Assembly: GCA_946411385.1 (NCBI GenBank)
Contig: CAMKDV010000002.1
Location: 179,183-243,182, forward strand
Direction: 5' to 3'
Length of the DNA stretch: 64,000 nucleotides
Source of the DNA: an uncultured Bacteroidales bacterium
GTDB taxonomy: Bacteria; Bacteroidota; Bacteroidia; Bacteroidales; Paludibacteraceae
The position numbers and the translations under genes were made by a program. Below are positions 8,354-18,451 of this stretch, one piece after another; the first letter of the stretch is position 1, and each line of letters opens with the position of its first letter. The notes under the pieces are model-generated. The model was not told the origin of the DNA. It ran no database searches and saw only the letters and a program-made list of their open reading frames with translations.

Positions 8354-9301
8354 CTACTTCTGTCGTTGCGCCAGTTTGTGCGCAAGCTGTTCCAGCAGAC
8401 GGCGATGTTCGTTATCGGGTAGCGTGAGCAGGCATTGCAGTGCTTGCTGCGTATGCTCGGCTATGGCGTGTTCGGCAGCAGAGCGTGCGCCGGTAGCCAC
8501 GAACAGCTGTTTCATAGCTTCAATCTTCTGCGTGGAAGCCATGGTGTGCGCCAGCCAGCCTCGCAGCTCTGCACGCTGATCGTTATCGGCATTGTCCAGG
8601 GCAGTGAGCAAGAGGTAGGTCTTCTTGTTACAGCTGATGTCACCTCCTATGGCTTTGCCGAAGGTCTGCGGGTCGCCGAAGCAGTCCAGCAGGTCGTCCT
8701 GTATCTGGAAAGCCAGGCCGAGATGGATACCGAAATTGTATAGCGCCTGTTGTTGTTTTTCGCTTCCGCCTCCAATGATAGCGCCGCCTTTGAGTGCTGC
8801 TGCCAATAGCACCGACGTCTTCAGGCGGATCATCTCGATATAATCGGCTATCTGTACATCCTGGCGCTGCTCAAAATCCACATCGTATTGCTGTCCCTCG
8901 CAAATCTCAGTAGCGGTACGGGTGAACAGCTTGAGCAGTAACGGCAGGTGTTGCTGCGGCACACCCTCCAACAGGTGGTACGCTTCAATCAACATCTGGT
9001 CGCCGGAGAGGATGGCGGTGTTGTCGTTCCACTTGACGTGCACGGTAGGCATGCCTCGCCGCACATCGGCACGATCCATCACATCGTCGTGCAGTAGCGT
9101 GAAGTTATGAAATACCTCTATCGCCTGAGCAAATGGCAGTGCATCTTGCTCGTTGCCACCCACCAGCCGGCAGGCTGTGAGCGCCAGTTGCATGCGCAGA
9201 CGTTTGCCCCCCGATGAGAGCGCATAGGCGATAGGAGCGTACAAGCCTTGCGGCTCACGACTCCAGTCCAGTCTTGCTATGGCTTCGTTGCAATCTATCA
9301 T
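8354..9301 (-). CDS. Polyprenyl (geranylgeranyl/farnesyl-type) diphosphate synthase
   Basis: The 315-residue enzyme has both aspartate-rich motifs of trans-prenyltransferases: LLHDDVMDRADVRRG near residue 75 and FQIQDDLLDCFG near 205. GGKRLR near residue 35 binds isopentenyl diphosphate. The first motif has no two-residue insertion, unlike bacterial FPP synthases, and a Phe lies five residues before it. That pattern suggests a C15-C20 or longer product, but chain length cannot be fixed from sequence. Residues encoded before 9301 come from repeat sequence, so the ATG at 9301 is chosen. It lies between ddl and an unknown gene. Confidence 0.88.
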   Translation of the reverse strand: MIDCNEAIARLDWSREPQGLYAPIAYALSSGGKRLRMQLALTACRLVGGNEQDALPFAQAIEVFHNFTLLHDDVMDRADVRRGMPTVHVKWNDNTAILSGDQMLIEAYHLLEGVPQQHLPLLLKLFTRTATEICEGQQYDVDFEQRQDVQIADYIEMIRLKTSVLLAAALKGGAIIGGGSEKQQQALYNFGIHLGLAFQIQDDLLDCFGDPQTFGKAIGGDISCNKKTYLLLTALDNADNDQRAELRGWLAHTMASTQKIEAMKQLFVATGARSAAEHAIAEHTQQALQCLLTLPDNEHRRLLEQLAHKLAQRQK

Positions 9302-9320
9302 ACTGTTTGGGCTATTTGCT

Positions 9321-9373
9321 TTTGGCCATTGGCCATTGGCTGCCAACGGCTAATGGCTAACGGCTAATGGCTA
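9321..9373. repeat. Short tandem repeats between ddl and prenyl synthase
   Basis: GGCCATT is repeated at about 9324-9338, and ACGGCTAATGGCTA is repeated twice at 9346-9373. The second array runs into the ddl stop codon. Confidence 0.75.
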
Positions 9374-10288
9374 ATTTTCTATAATCTCGCTGAGCACATC
9401 TCTCATCTCCATCCCTGCGGCACGAACCTGTTGCGGGATGAACGATGTGGCGGTCATGCCCGGTGTGGTGTTGACTTCCAGCAGTTGGATCGTACCGTCC
9501 GGAGCAATGATATAATCCGTGCGGATGATGCCGTGACAACCGATGATGTCGTATATCCTTTGCGTCATGGCTTGCACGGCGTCGCGTGTAGCGTCGGGAA
9601 TACGTGCAGGGGTTATCTCCTGTACCTGACCGTTGTATTTGGCATCGTAGTCAAAAAACTCGTTGCTCGTCACCACTTCGGTGATAGGCAGTGCTACGCT
9701 GCGTTTTTTTGTCTTGTATACGCCGCAAGTGATCTCCGTGCCTTGCATGAATGCTTCGCATATCACTTCGTCGCCCTCGTGGAACGCTGCGGCTATGGCC
9801 GGCTCCACATCATCGATGGTCTTCACTTTCGTGCAGCCGAAACTCGATCCGCCTACGTTGCTCTTGATAAAGCAGGGCAGACCCACCTCACGGATAATCT
9901 CTTCTGCCGTAGGACGCGCTGCTCCCTTGCGCAGTAGGATCGACGGCGAGATCTTGATGCCGAACTGAGCCAGATAGTGGTTGCACGCGTACTTGTTGAA
10001 CGTGAGCGCTGCTGCCAGCACACCGCAGCATGAGTAAGGGATATGTATCATATCCAGGAAACCTTGCAGCAATCCGTTCTCCCCGGGCGTGCCGTGGATG
10101 GTTATATAGGCGTAGTCGTACTCCGTGATCTTGTTCAGGGTCTTGAGGTCGGCGCCTTGCAGCTCGACAATCTCTGCGTCGTAGCGCTCCGGATCGAGCC
10201 AGCCCTTGATACTTGCAGCCGAACGCAGCGACACGTCATGTTCCGAACTGTCGCCTCCGGCAATGATAGCAATTCTTTTTTTGTTCAT
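9371..10288 (-). CDS. ddl: D-alanine--D-alanine ligase
   Basis: The 305-residue ATP-grasp enzyme makes the D-Ala-D-Ala end of peptidoglycan precursors. It starts MNKKRIAIIAGGDSSEHDVS, the family's first-substrate motif, and has IHGTPGENG (residue 83 region), KSNVGGSSFG (ATP-grasp loop, about 145) and LLEVNTTPGMT near the C-terminus, which holds magnesium ligands. The length matches the family. It is the first gene of a likely operon with the polyprenyl synthase and an unknown protein. Whether the ligase is of the D-Lac type cannot be excluded, but FDYDAKYNG fits D-Ala specificity. Confidence 0.95.
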   Translation of the reverse strand: MNKKRIAIIAGGDSSEHDVSLRSAASIKGWLDPERYDAEIVELQGADLKTLNKITEYDYAYITIHGTPGENGLLQGFLDMIHIPYSCCGVLAAALTFNKYACNHYLAQFGIKISPSILLRKGAARPTAEEIIREVGLPCFIKSNVGGSSFGCTKVKTIDDVEPAIAAAFHEGDEVICEAFMQGTEITCGVYKTKKRSVALPITEVVTSNEFFDYDAKYNGQVQEITPARIPDATRDAVQAMTQRIYDIIGCHGIIRTDYIIAPDGTIQLLEVNTTPGMTATSFIPQQVRAAGMEMRDVLSEIIEN

Positions 10289-10404
10289 AAGTGTGTTGTT
10301 TTTGTTTTGAATTTTTCTTGAGCAGATTTGTGTTTTCTGGCGAGGGAGTTATGTGGGACATAATGACCGAGGCAAAAACGCAAAGATGCCGAGAAAAAAC
10401 AAAA

Positions 10405-12201
10405 CTATCTATTAGCTCTTTTTCTCTCCAATTCGTCGAGAATGATCTTGCGAATTCGCATGGCATGCGGCGTCACCTCCACGTACTCATCCTCCTTGAT
10501 ATATTCCAGCGCCTCTTCCAGCGAGAATCGTACGGGCGGAGCCAACACAGCTTTGTCGTCCGATGATTTGGTACGCATGTTCGTCAGGTTCTTGGCTTTC
10601 GTCACATTGATGACTATGTCGCCTTCCTTGGCATTCTCGCCCACTACCTGACCGGCATACACCTCTTCTTGCGGGTCGATAAAGAATCGTCCGCGGTCTT
10701 GCAGCTTGTCCAGCGCATAGGCGGAAGCTGTACCGGCCTCCATGGCGATGAGCGAACCGTTGACGCGCCGCGGCATGTCACCTTTGTACGGCTGGTACTC
10801 CAGGAAGCGGTGCGCCATGATCGCCTCACCGGCACTCACGTTCATGACGTACGTACGCATACCCAGGATACCTCGCGAAGGAATAATGAACTCCAGTTGT
10901 ACGCGGTCGTTCACCAGTTCCATCTTCGTCATCTCGCCTTTGTGAACGGTCACAAACTCGATGATCTTGCCCGAGCACTCTTCCGGCGTATTCACCGTCA
11001 GTTGCTCCACCGGCTCACATTTCACGCCGTCAATCTCTTTGATGATTACTTTCGGCTGTCCTACCTGGAGTTCGTAACCTTCGCGGCGCATGGTCTCTAT
11101 CAGTACCGACAGATGCAGCACACCGCGTCCGAACACGTTCCATGCCGACTCTCTGTCGCTCGTCTCTACGCGCAAAGCGAGATTTTTCTCCAGCTCCTTG
11201 GTCAGGCGCTCCTGTATATGCCGCGAGGTGACGTACTTGCCGTCTTGTCCAAAGAATGGACTGTCGTTGATGGTGAACATCATGGACATCGTCGGCTCGT
11301 CGATGGCAATCGGGTCGAGTGCCTCGGGGTTCTCGATGTCGCAGATGGTGTCGCCTATCTCGAAGCCGTCTATACCTATCAGCGCACATATATCGCCGCT
11401 CTTCACCTCGTCGGTCTTCACGTGTCCCATGCCTTGGAAGGTGTGCAGCTCTTTGATCTTCGTGCGCACTTTCGTGCCGTCTTTCTTTGCCAGCGTCACA
11501 GCCATGCCGTCGCGAAGCGCACCGCGGTGCACGCGCCCTACCGCTATTCGTCCTACGTAGGGGTTGTAGTCAAGCGAAGTGATCAACATCTGCGGCGTAC
11601 CTTCCAGCACCTCGGGTGCGGGGATATATTCGATGATGGCATCCATCAAGGCGGTGATGTCGGTGGTCGGCTTTTTCCAGTCGGTGGACATCCATCCGTT
11701 CTTGGCGGAACCGTAGATGGTCTGAAAATCCAGCTGCTCTTCGCTGGCGTTGAGGTTGCACATCAGGTCAAACACGGCCTCTTGTACTTCGTCGGGGCGG
11801 CAATTGAGTTTGTCCACCTTGTTGATCACCACGATAGGTTTGAGGTTCAGTTCGATAGCTTTCTGAAGCACGAAGCGCGTCTGGGGCATCGGACCTTCGA
11901 AAGCGTCTACCAGCAGCAACACGCCGTCCGCCATGTTCAGAACACGCTCCACCTCACCGCCGAAGTCGGCGTGACCCGGAGTGTCGATAATGTTGATCTT
12001 GTAACCTTTGTATTCGATGGCGACGTTCTTGGCGAGGATAGTGATGCCGCGTTCACGCTCCAAATCGTTGTTGTCGAGTATCAGTTCGCCTTTGTCCTGA
12101 TTGTCACGGAACAGGTGCGACGTGTAGAGCATCTTGTCTACCAGCGTCGTCTTGCCGTGGTCCACGTGGGCGATGATTGCAATGTTTCGGATGTTTTGCA
12201 T
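10405..12201 (-). CDS. typA: Ribosome-associated GTPase TypA/BipA
   Basis: The 598-residue protein is a translational GTPase of the EF-G group that acts on ribosome assembly and stress adaptation. G1 is [10 protein letters not shown]2 ERERGITI, G3 DTPGHADF and G4 NKVDK. Domains II, III and V follow, with the TypA-specific C-terminal end ([12 protein letters not shown]). The length is typical. It starts 32 bases after the gene for a secreted coiled-coil protein and is probably co-transcribed or has its own weak promoter, which I do not see. Confidence 0.96.
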   Translation of the reverse strand: MQNIRNIAIIAHVDHGKTTLVDKMLYTSHLFRDNQDKGELILDNNDLERERGITILAKNVAIEYKGYKINIIDTPGHADFGGEVERVLNMADGVLLLVDAFEGPMPQTRFVLQKAIELNLKPIVVINKVDKLNCRPDEVQEAVFDLMCNLNASEEQLDFQTIYGSAKNGWMSTDWKKPTTDITALMDAIIEYIPAPEVLEGTPQMLITSLDYNPYVGRIAVGRVHRGALRDGMAVTLAKKDGTKVRTKIKELHTFQGMGHVKTDEVKSGDICALIGIDGFEIGDTICDIENPEALDPIAIDEPTMSMMFTINDSPFFGQDGKYVTSRHIQERLTKELEKNLALRVETSDRESAWNVFGRGVLHLSVLIETMRREGYELQVGQPKVIIKEIDGVKCEPVEQLTVNTPEECSGKIIEFVTVHKGEMTKMELVNDRVQLEFIIPSRGILGMRTYVMNVSAGEAIMAHRFLEYQPYKGDMPRRVNGSLIAMEAGTASAYALDKLQDRGRFFIDPQEEVYAGQVVGENAKEGDIVINVTKAKNLTNMRTKSSDDKAVLAPPVRFSLEEALEYIKEDEYVEVTPHAMRIRKIILDELERKRANR

Positions 12202-12232
12202 ATATATGTTGTTTCTGTATCTTTTGTTCGCA

Positions 12233-13525
12233 TCAATAGCCTCCCATCGGATCGTACGATCCCTGTTCGGGCAGCCTGCTTACGTGCGGGAAGTTCAGTG
12301 CAGCGGAGCAGTTGAACAGGTAATCGTACATGTTTGTCCGTGCGGTATGTACCTGCATCTTTGCCATGCAGTAGGCTACGTTCATCGGTTTGCCGCCGCG
12401 TACCGTTTCCAACTGGTTATCCAGTTCTACCAGACGCTGTGCCAGGCCTTGCAATTGTGTGTCATATTTTGCCATAGCTGCCAGCCATGCTTCTGCCTGA
12501 CGCTTGTTCCAGGCATCGATCTGCGCGTTGATTTTCTTGCGCTCGGCTACCCACCATTGCGGATAGGGGACGGCGCCGTTCTTTGTGTCAACGGTGCGCA
12601 TCCATTCCTCCAGACGTGTGATAAGTGCGTTCTCCAATCGGTTGGCTTCCGCACATTCAGCCGAAGTAGCCCAGCCTTTTATTATCTGGCTGTAGAGCTG
12701 CTCCATCTCGTTGGTCGGCAGTCCCGGCAGGGTGATCGAATAGTCCTCTATGCTGTTGGCTATCTGGTTGTTCATGACGTGTTTCGACATGTCCATGTTT
12801 GCCTCTTTCACACCGCGTGCTTCCTCCGATAGCGCCATCAGCGCATCGCCCAATTGTCCGTAGGTGTTCTCGTCGGCATCCAAGTCCATAAACTGGTCTG
12901 CACCCGGCATGTCTTTTGACAGCTTTTGGTACAGTTCCGGATATTTCTGCTTGAGGAACGCTTCCGCCTTCTGCGGTTGTGTCATCGCCATGGCCATGAA
13001 GGTGCGTGCATCAGCCTGACTGATGTTCCATTTCTTGGCGTACATGTCCGCTACGACATTCATCATCTGCTCTTCAGTGGCTGTCTCCAGGTTCAGTCCC
13101 GATGACATGACGGCTTGCATGAGCTCTTCCTGTGAAGGCATCAATCCTTTGGCGGAAGCCTGTTGCATGGCTTGCTGCTGACGAGCCTGTTGCTGGCGTT
13201 TGTCGTTGCCCAGACGGATGATGTCACTTTGCAAGCGCTGCAATGCTATCTGTTGCTCGGCGTGGAAACGCTGTGCTGCCTGTTCGTAGGCAAGCGCTTT
13301 CTTGGCGTAGGCAGCTTTGGCTTCCTCGCTCATCAGGTCGGCTACGGTCGGCAGTGCCGGACGCTGACTGATAGCTTCTGCTAACGATCCAATATGCATC
13401 GGCATCACCACTTCAGGCTGTTCGTATCCGCCGCCTGTGATCCATCCGGCTGCAAGATTGTCCTGTCCAGCCATGTTCATCGTTAAGAGCAGCATCACGC
13501 TGCAAAGAATACTTTTTGCTTTCAT
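12233..13525 (-). CDS. Secreted coiled-coil protein, unknown function
   Basis: The 430 residues start with a signal peptide (MKAKSILCSVMLLLTMNMAGQ). Residues 70-150 are a Gln/Ala-rich helical stretch (KRQQQARQQQAMQQAS), typical of a coiled coil. The rest is mainly helical with conserved Trp residues (YPQWWVAERKK) and a Gly/Tyr end. It is probably periplasmic. No enzyme motif is visible. The mRNA has an unusual leader of about 185 bases made largely of four 26-bp repeats. TypA lies downstream on the same strand. Confidence 0.7.
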   Translation of the reverse strand: MKAKSILCSVMLLLTMNMAGQDNLAAGWITGGGYEQPEVVMPMHIGSLAEAISQRPALPTVADLMSEEAKAAYAKKALAYEQAAQRFHAEQQIALQRLQSDIIRLGNDKRQQQARQQQAMQQASAKGLMPSQEELMQAVMSSGLNLETATEEQMMNVVADMYAKKWNISQADARTFMAMAMTQPQKAEAFLKQKYPELYQKLSKDMPGADQFMDLDADENTYGQLGDALMALSEEARGVKEANMDMSKHVMNNQIANSIEDYSITLPGLPTNEMEQLYSQIIKGWATSAECAEANRLENALITRLEEWMRTVDTKNGAVPYPQWWVAERKKINAQIDAWNKRQAEAWLAAMAKYDTQLQGLAQRLVELDNQLETVRGGKPMNVAYCMAKMQVHTARTNMYDYLFNCSAALNFPHVSRLPEQGSYDPMGGY

Positions 13526-13527
13526 TT

Positions 13528-13631
13528 CTTATATGATGTTTTGTCAGTCCTGTCTTATATGATGTTTTGTCAGTTCTGTCTTATATGATGTTTTGTCAGT
13601 TCTGTCTTATATGATGTTTTGCCGGTTCTGT
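13528..13631. repeat. Four 26-bp tandem repeats in the 5' leader
   Basis: The unit begins CTTATATGATGTTTTG and is present four times without spacers, with few mismatches; the last copy differs most (GCCGG). The array starts two bases upstream of the coding start at 13525, so the ribosome must initiate next to it. Confidence 0.9.
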
Positions 13632-13717
13632 TTGTTTCTTGTACGTATTTTTGCCGCTTTTGTATACTTCTTGTAAGGCGCAAGTGCCCGTTTGGCCCTT
13701 CTCCCCATTTTCGCATA

Positions 13718-13749
13718 CAAAGTTACAAAAAAAAAATGATATATCCAAA
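13718..13749 (-). promoter_or_regulatory. Bacteroidota-type promoter for the coiled-coil protein gene
   Basis: On the minus strand TTTG (13749-13746), 20 bases, then TAACTTTG (13725-13718). It gives a leader of about 185 bases containing the 26-bp repeats. Confidence 0.8.
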
Positions 13750-13939
13750 TATTTTCAGAAAAAAAACGTTTTTGCAATGCAAAAATATTGTAGATGCCAT
13801 AGCCCCTTCCACTTCATTTCCCTTCCATTCCCATTCCGTTTCCAGTCCATTCACAGTCCATCTCCAGTCCGTTTACGAGTCAATGTCCTGAGTGAAACCA
13901 GCCTTACATCCTTTCTGCATCGGTACTGCCACAGAGTTG

Positions 13940-13994
13940 CAATGTATGCTCAATGTATGCTGAATGTATGCTCAATATATGCTCATTGTATGCT
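13940..13994. repeat. Five 11-bp tandem repeats
   Basis: The unit is CAATGTATGCT, present five times with single-base variants. Confidence 0.85.
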
Positions 13995-14028
13995 TCTCCC
14001 AACATCACCGCACTCACAACACATCGTA

Positions 14029-14051
14029 TATATATTACGGAGTAATATATA
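14029..14051. repeat. Perfect 10-bp inverted repeat
   Basis: TATATATTAC, a GGA loop and GTAATATATA. It lies in the non-coding stretch well upstream of the plus-strand promoter, so its role is unclear. Confidence 0.6.
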
Positions 14052-14206
14052 ATGAGACCATCTGAATGCCTTTGATTTCACAAGAATTCCCCTAAAAAAC
14101 GCAATATTTTCCATTTTTTCAGCATAAAAAATTTTGTTTTCCAAAGTAAACACGATTTGCAGAAAATTTCTTTTTGCTAAGCAAATACGATTTTTTATGT
14201 ATAAAA

Positions 14207-14238
14207 TTTGCAAATGTCAAAAATTTTTTGTATCTTTG
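14207..14238 (+). promoter_or_regulatory. Bacteroidota-type promoter, ATTTGCAAAT subclass
   Basis: TTTG (14207-14210), 20 bases, TATCTTTG (14231-14238); the -33 box is in ATTTGCAAAT. It drives the PKD lipoprotein, glycogen synthase and probably pot genes. Confidence 0.85.
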
Positions 14239-14334
14239 TGTGCGCAAAGTTGTGCGCGTGATAAGAATGCAAGATATTGCGCGAATAAATGCAACGAAAA
14301 AGCGCAAATAAACGCAAAGAGAATACAAACGAAA

Positions 14335-15384
14335 ATGCGAAAGATTCTATATATATTGTGCAGTCTGTCGGTAGTGGCAGCGATGGCCGTTTCGTGCCAA
14401 AAACATACGTACGATTTCAATTACTCGCCGCTTAGTCCGAAGGCTGGCGAGAAAGTGTCGTTCACTAACCAGAGCGATGCCGGTGAGAACTGGGTGTGGA
14501 AGTTCGGCGATGGCGGGTACTCCACCTTGAAAAGCCCGTCACATATCTTCACTGAAGCCGGCACATATACGGTGGAACTGATGGTGGACTCCAGCAAGCA
14601 GAAAAAGATGACGCACAACATCACCGTGTTGGACTCTATTCCGACCATCTATCTGGTGTCGGACACCATACGCCAATATGCGCCGGTGACCTTCAAAGCG
14701 TCGTACTACAATCCCACCAAAGCCGAGGTGAGTCACATCTGGACATTGGATGAGTCGCTGTTCGTCATCACCGACGGCTCGCTGCTATCTGACAGCGTGA
14801 CGGGCTATTTCACGGATTTTGGCAAGACGACGGAAGTCGGTCTGCTGATTGCCGTAGGCAGCAAGGTGACGGAAACCAGCCGTACGCTCACCCTATTGGA
14901 CAACACGGCTCCTACGCTGCTCATGGAAGTGCAACTCGGCGGCTTATGGCGCCAACGCATCTATAACGGCATCTACGAAACGCCCAAACCCTTCGACGGC
15001 GATCCGACACTGATTGACCGCGCTAACGACACCGTAGCCACGCTCAATGGCGTGACCTACAGCATCTATGACATGCCCGTGCTACAGGACAAGGACGTGA
15101 ATGCCCTGCAGGTGGATGCCATCAACCGCAAACTGTACCTCATCCTGGACGACGGCCTGTATGTAGCCAACGCCAACGGTGATGCGCTGACCTGCATATC
15201 GCCCATCCCGTGCGGCACGCTGCTGGTGGATGCCGAGCGTAACACCCTCTATTGGAGCGACGCTGCCGGCGTGTGGAGCATGCCGCTGGTGACGCATCCG
15301 CAGAATGTAATAAGCGATCAACTGATTAACCGCGTGCGGCAAGTGAATGACTTGCTGGTAACACGCATGATTATAACCGATTAA
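14335..15384 (+). CDS. PKD-domain lipoprotein
   Basis: The ATG at 14335 gives 349 residues with a lipoprotein signal (MRKILYILCSLSVVAAMAVSC), placing it in the outer membrane or periplasm. A longer frame upstream is excluded because it would begin before the promoter. A PKD domain follows at about residues 30-90 (WVWKFGDGGYSTLKSPSHIF). The C-terminal half resembles propeller-like repeats (LQVDAINRKLYLI, LLVDAERNTLYWSD). It ends three bases before the glycogen synthase gene, so the two are one transcript. Ligand unknown. Confidence 0.8.
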   Translation: MRKILYILCSLSVVAAMAVSCQKHTYDFNYSPLSPKAGEKVSFTNQSDAGENWVWKFGDGGYSTLKSPSHIFTEAGTYTVELMVDSSKQKKMTHNITVLDSIPTIYLVSDTIRQYAPVTFKASYYNPTKAEVSHIWTLDESLFVITDGSLLSDSVTGYFTDFGKTTEVGLLIAVGSKVTETSRTLTLLDNTAPTLLMEVQLGGLWRQRIYNGIYETPKPFDGDPTLIDRANDTVATLNGVTYSIYDMPVLQDKDVNALQVDAINRKLYLILDDGLYVANANGDALTCISPIPCGTLLVDAERNTLYWSDAAGVWSMPLVTHPQNVISDQLINRVRQVNDLLVTRMIITD

Positions 15385-15387
15385 ATC

Positions 15388-16923
15388 ATGAAAACACCAA
15401 CGAACCAAACAGATCTTTTACAACCCGATTATATCTTCGAGACGAGTTGGGAAGTATGTAACCATGTGGGAGGCATCTATACGGTGCTCAGCACCCGCGC
15501 TGCCACGATGCAAAAGGAGCATCCCGACAAAGTGTTCTTTTTCGGTCCTGACTGGCACGAGCATTCGGATATCTATTTCGAGCAAGACGAGTCACTGCTG
15601 CCCGGTTGGCCTCGTTTACACAATGCACGCGTAGGTCGCTGGCGTATACCCGGCAGCCCGATAGCCATCCTTTTGCGCTGGGAGAACCTCTGGCAGCAGA
15701 AAGATGCCATCTACGGCTGGGCATGGGAACATTTCGGCGTGATGAGTCATGCCGCTTACGGCGATTATGACGAGAGCTGCCTGTTCGGCTATGCTGCCGG
15801 CGAAGCGATGGAGAGCCTCTATCGCCATCTGCACATGGAGAACAGCCGCGTGGTGATGCATGCCAACGAGTGGCAGACGGCTTTCAGCCTGTTCTACATG
15901 AAAGTGCATTGCCCGGCAGTAGGTACCTTGTTCACCACCCACGCCACGAGCATAGGACGCTCCATAGCCGGCAACGGCAAACCGCTATACGACCAGTTTG
16001 AGCACTACAACGGCGACCAGATGGCGGGTGAGCTGAACATGGTTAGCAAACATTCCGTTGAGAAACAGGCTGCCCACCATGCCGACTGCTTTACCACCGT
16101 CAGCGAACTGACGGCACGCGAATGCGAACAGCTGTTGGATAAACCCGTCGATATCGTCACGCCTAACGGTTTTGAGCCGGACTTTGTACCGACCGGCGCC
16201 AATTTCACCCATCAGCGCAAGCTGGCACAGGACACCTTGCGCCATAGCGTGCGCGCCAACGGCAAGGATGCCGAGGTGGCCGGGCAAAAACCGCTGCTGC
16301 TGTGCATAGCCGGACGCCATGAATGGAAGAACAAAGGTATAGATGTGTTTGTCGACTCGATGCGCGTACTCAGCGACCGTGTGAATGCCGATGAGTTTGC
16401 TCCGCGCGTCATAGCCTTTGTGATGGTGCCCTATCTGGAGCGCCCGATGATCAACATGGGCAAGGTACAGGTGGTGTTCGTACCGTACTATCTGAACGGC
16501 CATGATCCCGCATACGCATCGACCTATTACGACTTGCTCTGCGGTATGGATCTGACCGTCTTCCCCTCGTACTACGAGCCTTGGGGCTATACGCCGCTGG
16601 AGAGCATAGCTTTCCACGTGCCTACCATCACCACGAGCCTGTCGGGCTTCGGCGTGTGGGCTAGCGGCGAGGTGAAAGGTTGCGACAAAGACCTGTCGAA
16701 AGGCGTGTGCGTCATCCATCGAACCGATGCCAACTATGCAGCCGTCGTACACAAAGTGGCGGAAGTGGTGTACCACTACATGCAGATGACCGGCAAGGAG
16801 CAGACTGCCGCGCACAAGGCCGCCGAGAAGCTGGCAAAGAAAGCCGAGTGGAAAGAGTTCTTTGCCTACTACCGCCAGGCTTACAACATAGCACTACGAA
16901 AAGTAGCAGCCAAGCTTGGCTGA
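15388..16923 (+). CDS. Glycogen synthase (GT3-like glycosyltransferase)
   Basis: The 511-residue enzyme transfers glucose from a nucleotide sugar to glycogen. It starts with ETSWEVCNHVGGIYTV, the sugar-nucleotide loop typical of the animal/yeast-like (GT3) form found in Bacteroidota. HANEWQTAF, THATSIGRS and the C-terminal FPSYYEPWGYTPLES motif (conserved Glu in the donor site) follow. Length and motifs are complete. No phosphorylase or branching enzyme is adjacent; instead a PKD lipoprotein precedes it and potABCD follows. Confidence 0.9.
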   Translation: MKTPTNQTDLLQPDYIFETSWEVCNHVGGIYTVLSTRAATMQKEHPDKVFFFGPDWHEHSDIYFEQDESLLPGWPRLHNARVGRWRIPGSPIAILLRWENLWQQKDAIYGWAWEHFGVMSHAAYGDYDESCLFGYAAGEAMESLYRHLHMENSRVVMHANEWQTAFSLFYMKVHCPAVGTLFTTHATSIGRSIAGNGKPLYDQFEHYNGDQMAGELNMVSKHSVEKQAAHHADCFTTVSELTARECEQLLDKPVDIVTPNGFEPDFVPTGANFTHQRKLAQDTLRHSVRANGKDAEVAGQKPLLLCIAGRHEWKNKGIDVFVDSMRVLSDRVNADEFAPRVIAFVMVPYLERPMINMGKVQVVFVPYYLNGHDPAYASTYYDLLCGMDLTVFPSYYEPWGYTPLESIAFHVPTITTSLSGFGVWASGEVKGCDKDLSKGVCVIHRTDANYAAVVHKVAEVVYHYMQMTGKEQTAAHKAAEKLAKKAEWKEFFAYYRQAYNIALRKVAAKLG

Positions 16924-16938
16924 TAAACGAAAATAGCC

Positions 16939-16958
16939 GGCAGCCCCGTTTGGCTGCC
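16939..16958 (+). promoter_or_regulatory. Stem-loop between glycogen synthase and potA
   Basis: GGCAGCC and GGCTGCC pair around a six-base loop. No T-run follows, so it is not a clear terminator; it may affect mRNA stability or start of potA translation. Confidence 0.5.
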
Positions 16959-16975
16959 AATATATACAACAAGAA

Positions 16976-18451
16976 ATGACAAATGACTATATCATCGAGG
17001 TGAACCACGTCTTCAAGCAGTTTGAAGACGGCAAGTATGCCTTGAACGACGTGAGCCTTCAGGTAAAGAAAGGCGAGTTTGTAACCATCCTCGGTCCCTC
17101 GGGCTGCGGCAAGACGACGCTGTTGCGCTGTATAGCAGGTTTTCAGGTGGCCAGTTCGGGCGACATTCTGCTCAAAGGCGAAGATGTGACCAGTACACCG
17201 CCTTACCGCCGTCCGGTGAACACCGTTTTTCAGAAATATGCGCTGTTCCCACATCTGAATGTGTTCGACAATGTGGCTTTCGGCTTGAAGATGAAAAAGA
17301 TGGAGCCGGAGACCATCGTGCGTAAGGTGAAAGCTGCTCTGAAGATGGCCAACCTCATGGGCTACGAAGATCGCGAGGTGGATACGCTCTCCGGCGGTCA
17401 GCAGCAGCGTGTGGCTATCGCCAGAGCTATCGTCAATGAGCCGGAAGTGCTCCTATTGGACGAACCGCTGTCGGCACTGGACCTGAAGATGCGTCACGAC
17501 ATGCAGATAGAGCTCAAAGAACTGCACGATCAATTAGGCATCACCTTCATCTATGTCACCCACGATCAGGAAGAGGCTCTTACCCTCAGCGACCGCGTGG
17601 TGGTGATGAGCGAAGGCAAGATTCAACAGATAGGCACACCTACCGATATCTACAACGAACCGCAGAACTGCTTCGTGGCTGACTTCATCGGCGAGAGTAA
17701 CATCATCACAGGCTTCATGATCCGCGACAAGCGTGTGCGCCTCATGGACAAGGAGTTCGACTGCATCGACGGTGGCTTCGAAAAAGATGAGCCGGTGGAT
17801 GTAGTGATCCGCCCGGAAGATATCTACGTCTGGGATAAGGCTCAGGAGAAACGCGGGCAGATACTTGGACAGGAAGATGACGATGCCGAGGATCGCGTGC
17901 CGAAAGGCAAGTTCACCAAGTGGTACGGTACGGTGCAGACATGTATCTTCAAGGGCGTACACTACGAGATGCGTGTGCTGACGCCGGAAGGCTATGAATT
18001 CCTGATTCAGGATTACCACGAGTACAAACCCGAGACAGAGATTGGTATGCTCGTCAAGCCCGAGGATATACAGATCATGAAAAAAGCCAGCCTGTTCAAC
18101 ACCTTTGAGGGCGAGATTGTCAAGCCCAACAAGGTGAACTTCCTTAATGCCGACTGGGATATCGAACCACCGGCGATGGAAGGTCTGGAGGTAGGCGACC
18201 GGGTAACCGTAGAAGTGGAGTTTGCCGATGTGGATCTGCAAGACTATGAGGAGGAAGGCAAACTGTCAGGCGAAGTGGCGTTCATCCTGTACAAAGGTAA
18301 CCACTACCATCTGACCATCCGCACCGATGAGGGCGGAAGCATCGAGGTGAACACCAACGATGTGTGGGACGACGGCGACCGCGTAGGTATCATGATAGCT
18401 CCCCAACATATACGACTGAAAAAATTGACAGCAGAGGCACAGGAGAAATGA
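16976..18451 (+). CDS. potA: Spermidine/putrescine ABC transporter ATPase
   Basis: The 491-residue cytosolic ATPase powers polyamine uptake. It has Walker A (GPSGCGKTT), Q-loop, signature LSGGQQQR, Walker B ([12 protein letters not shown]) and the switch His (THDQEE). After residue 240 there is a TOBE-like region, then about 120 more residues than typical PotA with a second TOBE-like stretch ([24 protein letters not shown]). The pair of similar regions looks like an internal duplication. Its stop overlaps the potB start (ATGA). Confidence 0.92.
   Translation: MTNDYIIEVNHVFKQFEDGKYALNDVSLQVKKGEFVTILGPSGCGKTTLLRCIAGFQVASSGDILLKGEDVTSTPPYRRPVNTVFQKYALFPHLNVFDNVAFGLKMKKMEPETIVRKVKAALKMANLMGYEDREVDTLSGGQQQRVAIARAIVNEPEVLLLDEPLSALDLKMRHDMQIELKELHDQLGITFIYVTHDQEEALTLSDRVVVMSEGKIQQIGTPTDIYNEPQNCFVADFIGESNIITGFMIRDKRVRLMDKEFDCIDGGFEKDEPVDVVIRPEDIYVWDKAQEKRGQILGQEDDDAEDRVPKGKFTKWYGTVQTCIFKGVHYEMRVLTPEGYEFLIQDYHEYKPETEIGMLVKPEDIQIMKKASLFNTFEGEIVKPNKVNFLNADWDIEPPAMEGLEVGDRVTVEVEFADVDLQDYEEEGKLSGEVAFILYKGNHYHLTIRTDEGGSIEVNTNDVWDDGDRVGIMIAPQHIRLKKLTAEAQEK

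Larger units (their letters stand above)
13750..14206. other. Gene-free stretch between divergent promoters
   Basis: No gene is visible. It contains degenerate TCCATTCC/CAGTCC repeats at about 13818-13876, an 11-bp array at 13940-13994 and an AT-rich inverted repeat at 14029-14051. The rest is A/T-rich. Confidence 0.6.

Noticed and set aside
10669..12315. Long plus-strand open frame of 548 codons opposite typA
   Set aside because: It lies wholly on the antisense of a well-conserved GTPase gene and its product is low in normal motifs; a codon-bias shadow.
13528..13631. Possible CRISPR array
   Set aside because: The 26-bp units are directly joined with no spacers, and no cas genes are present.
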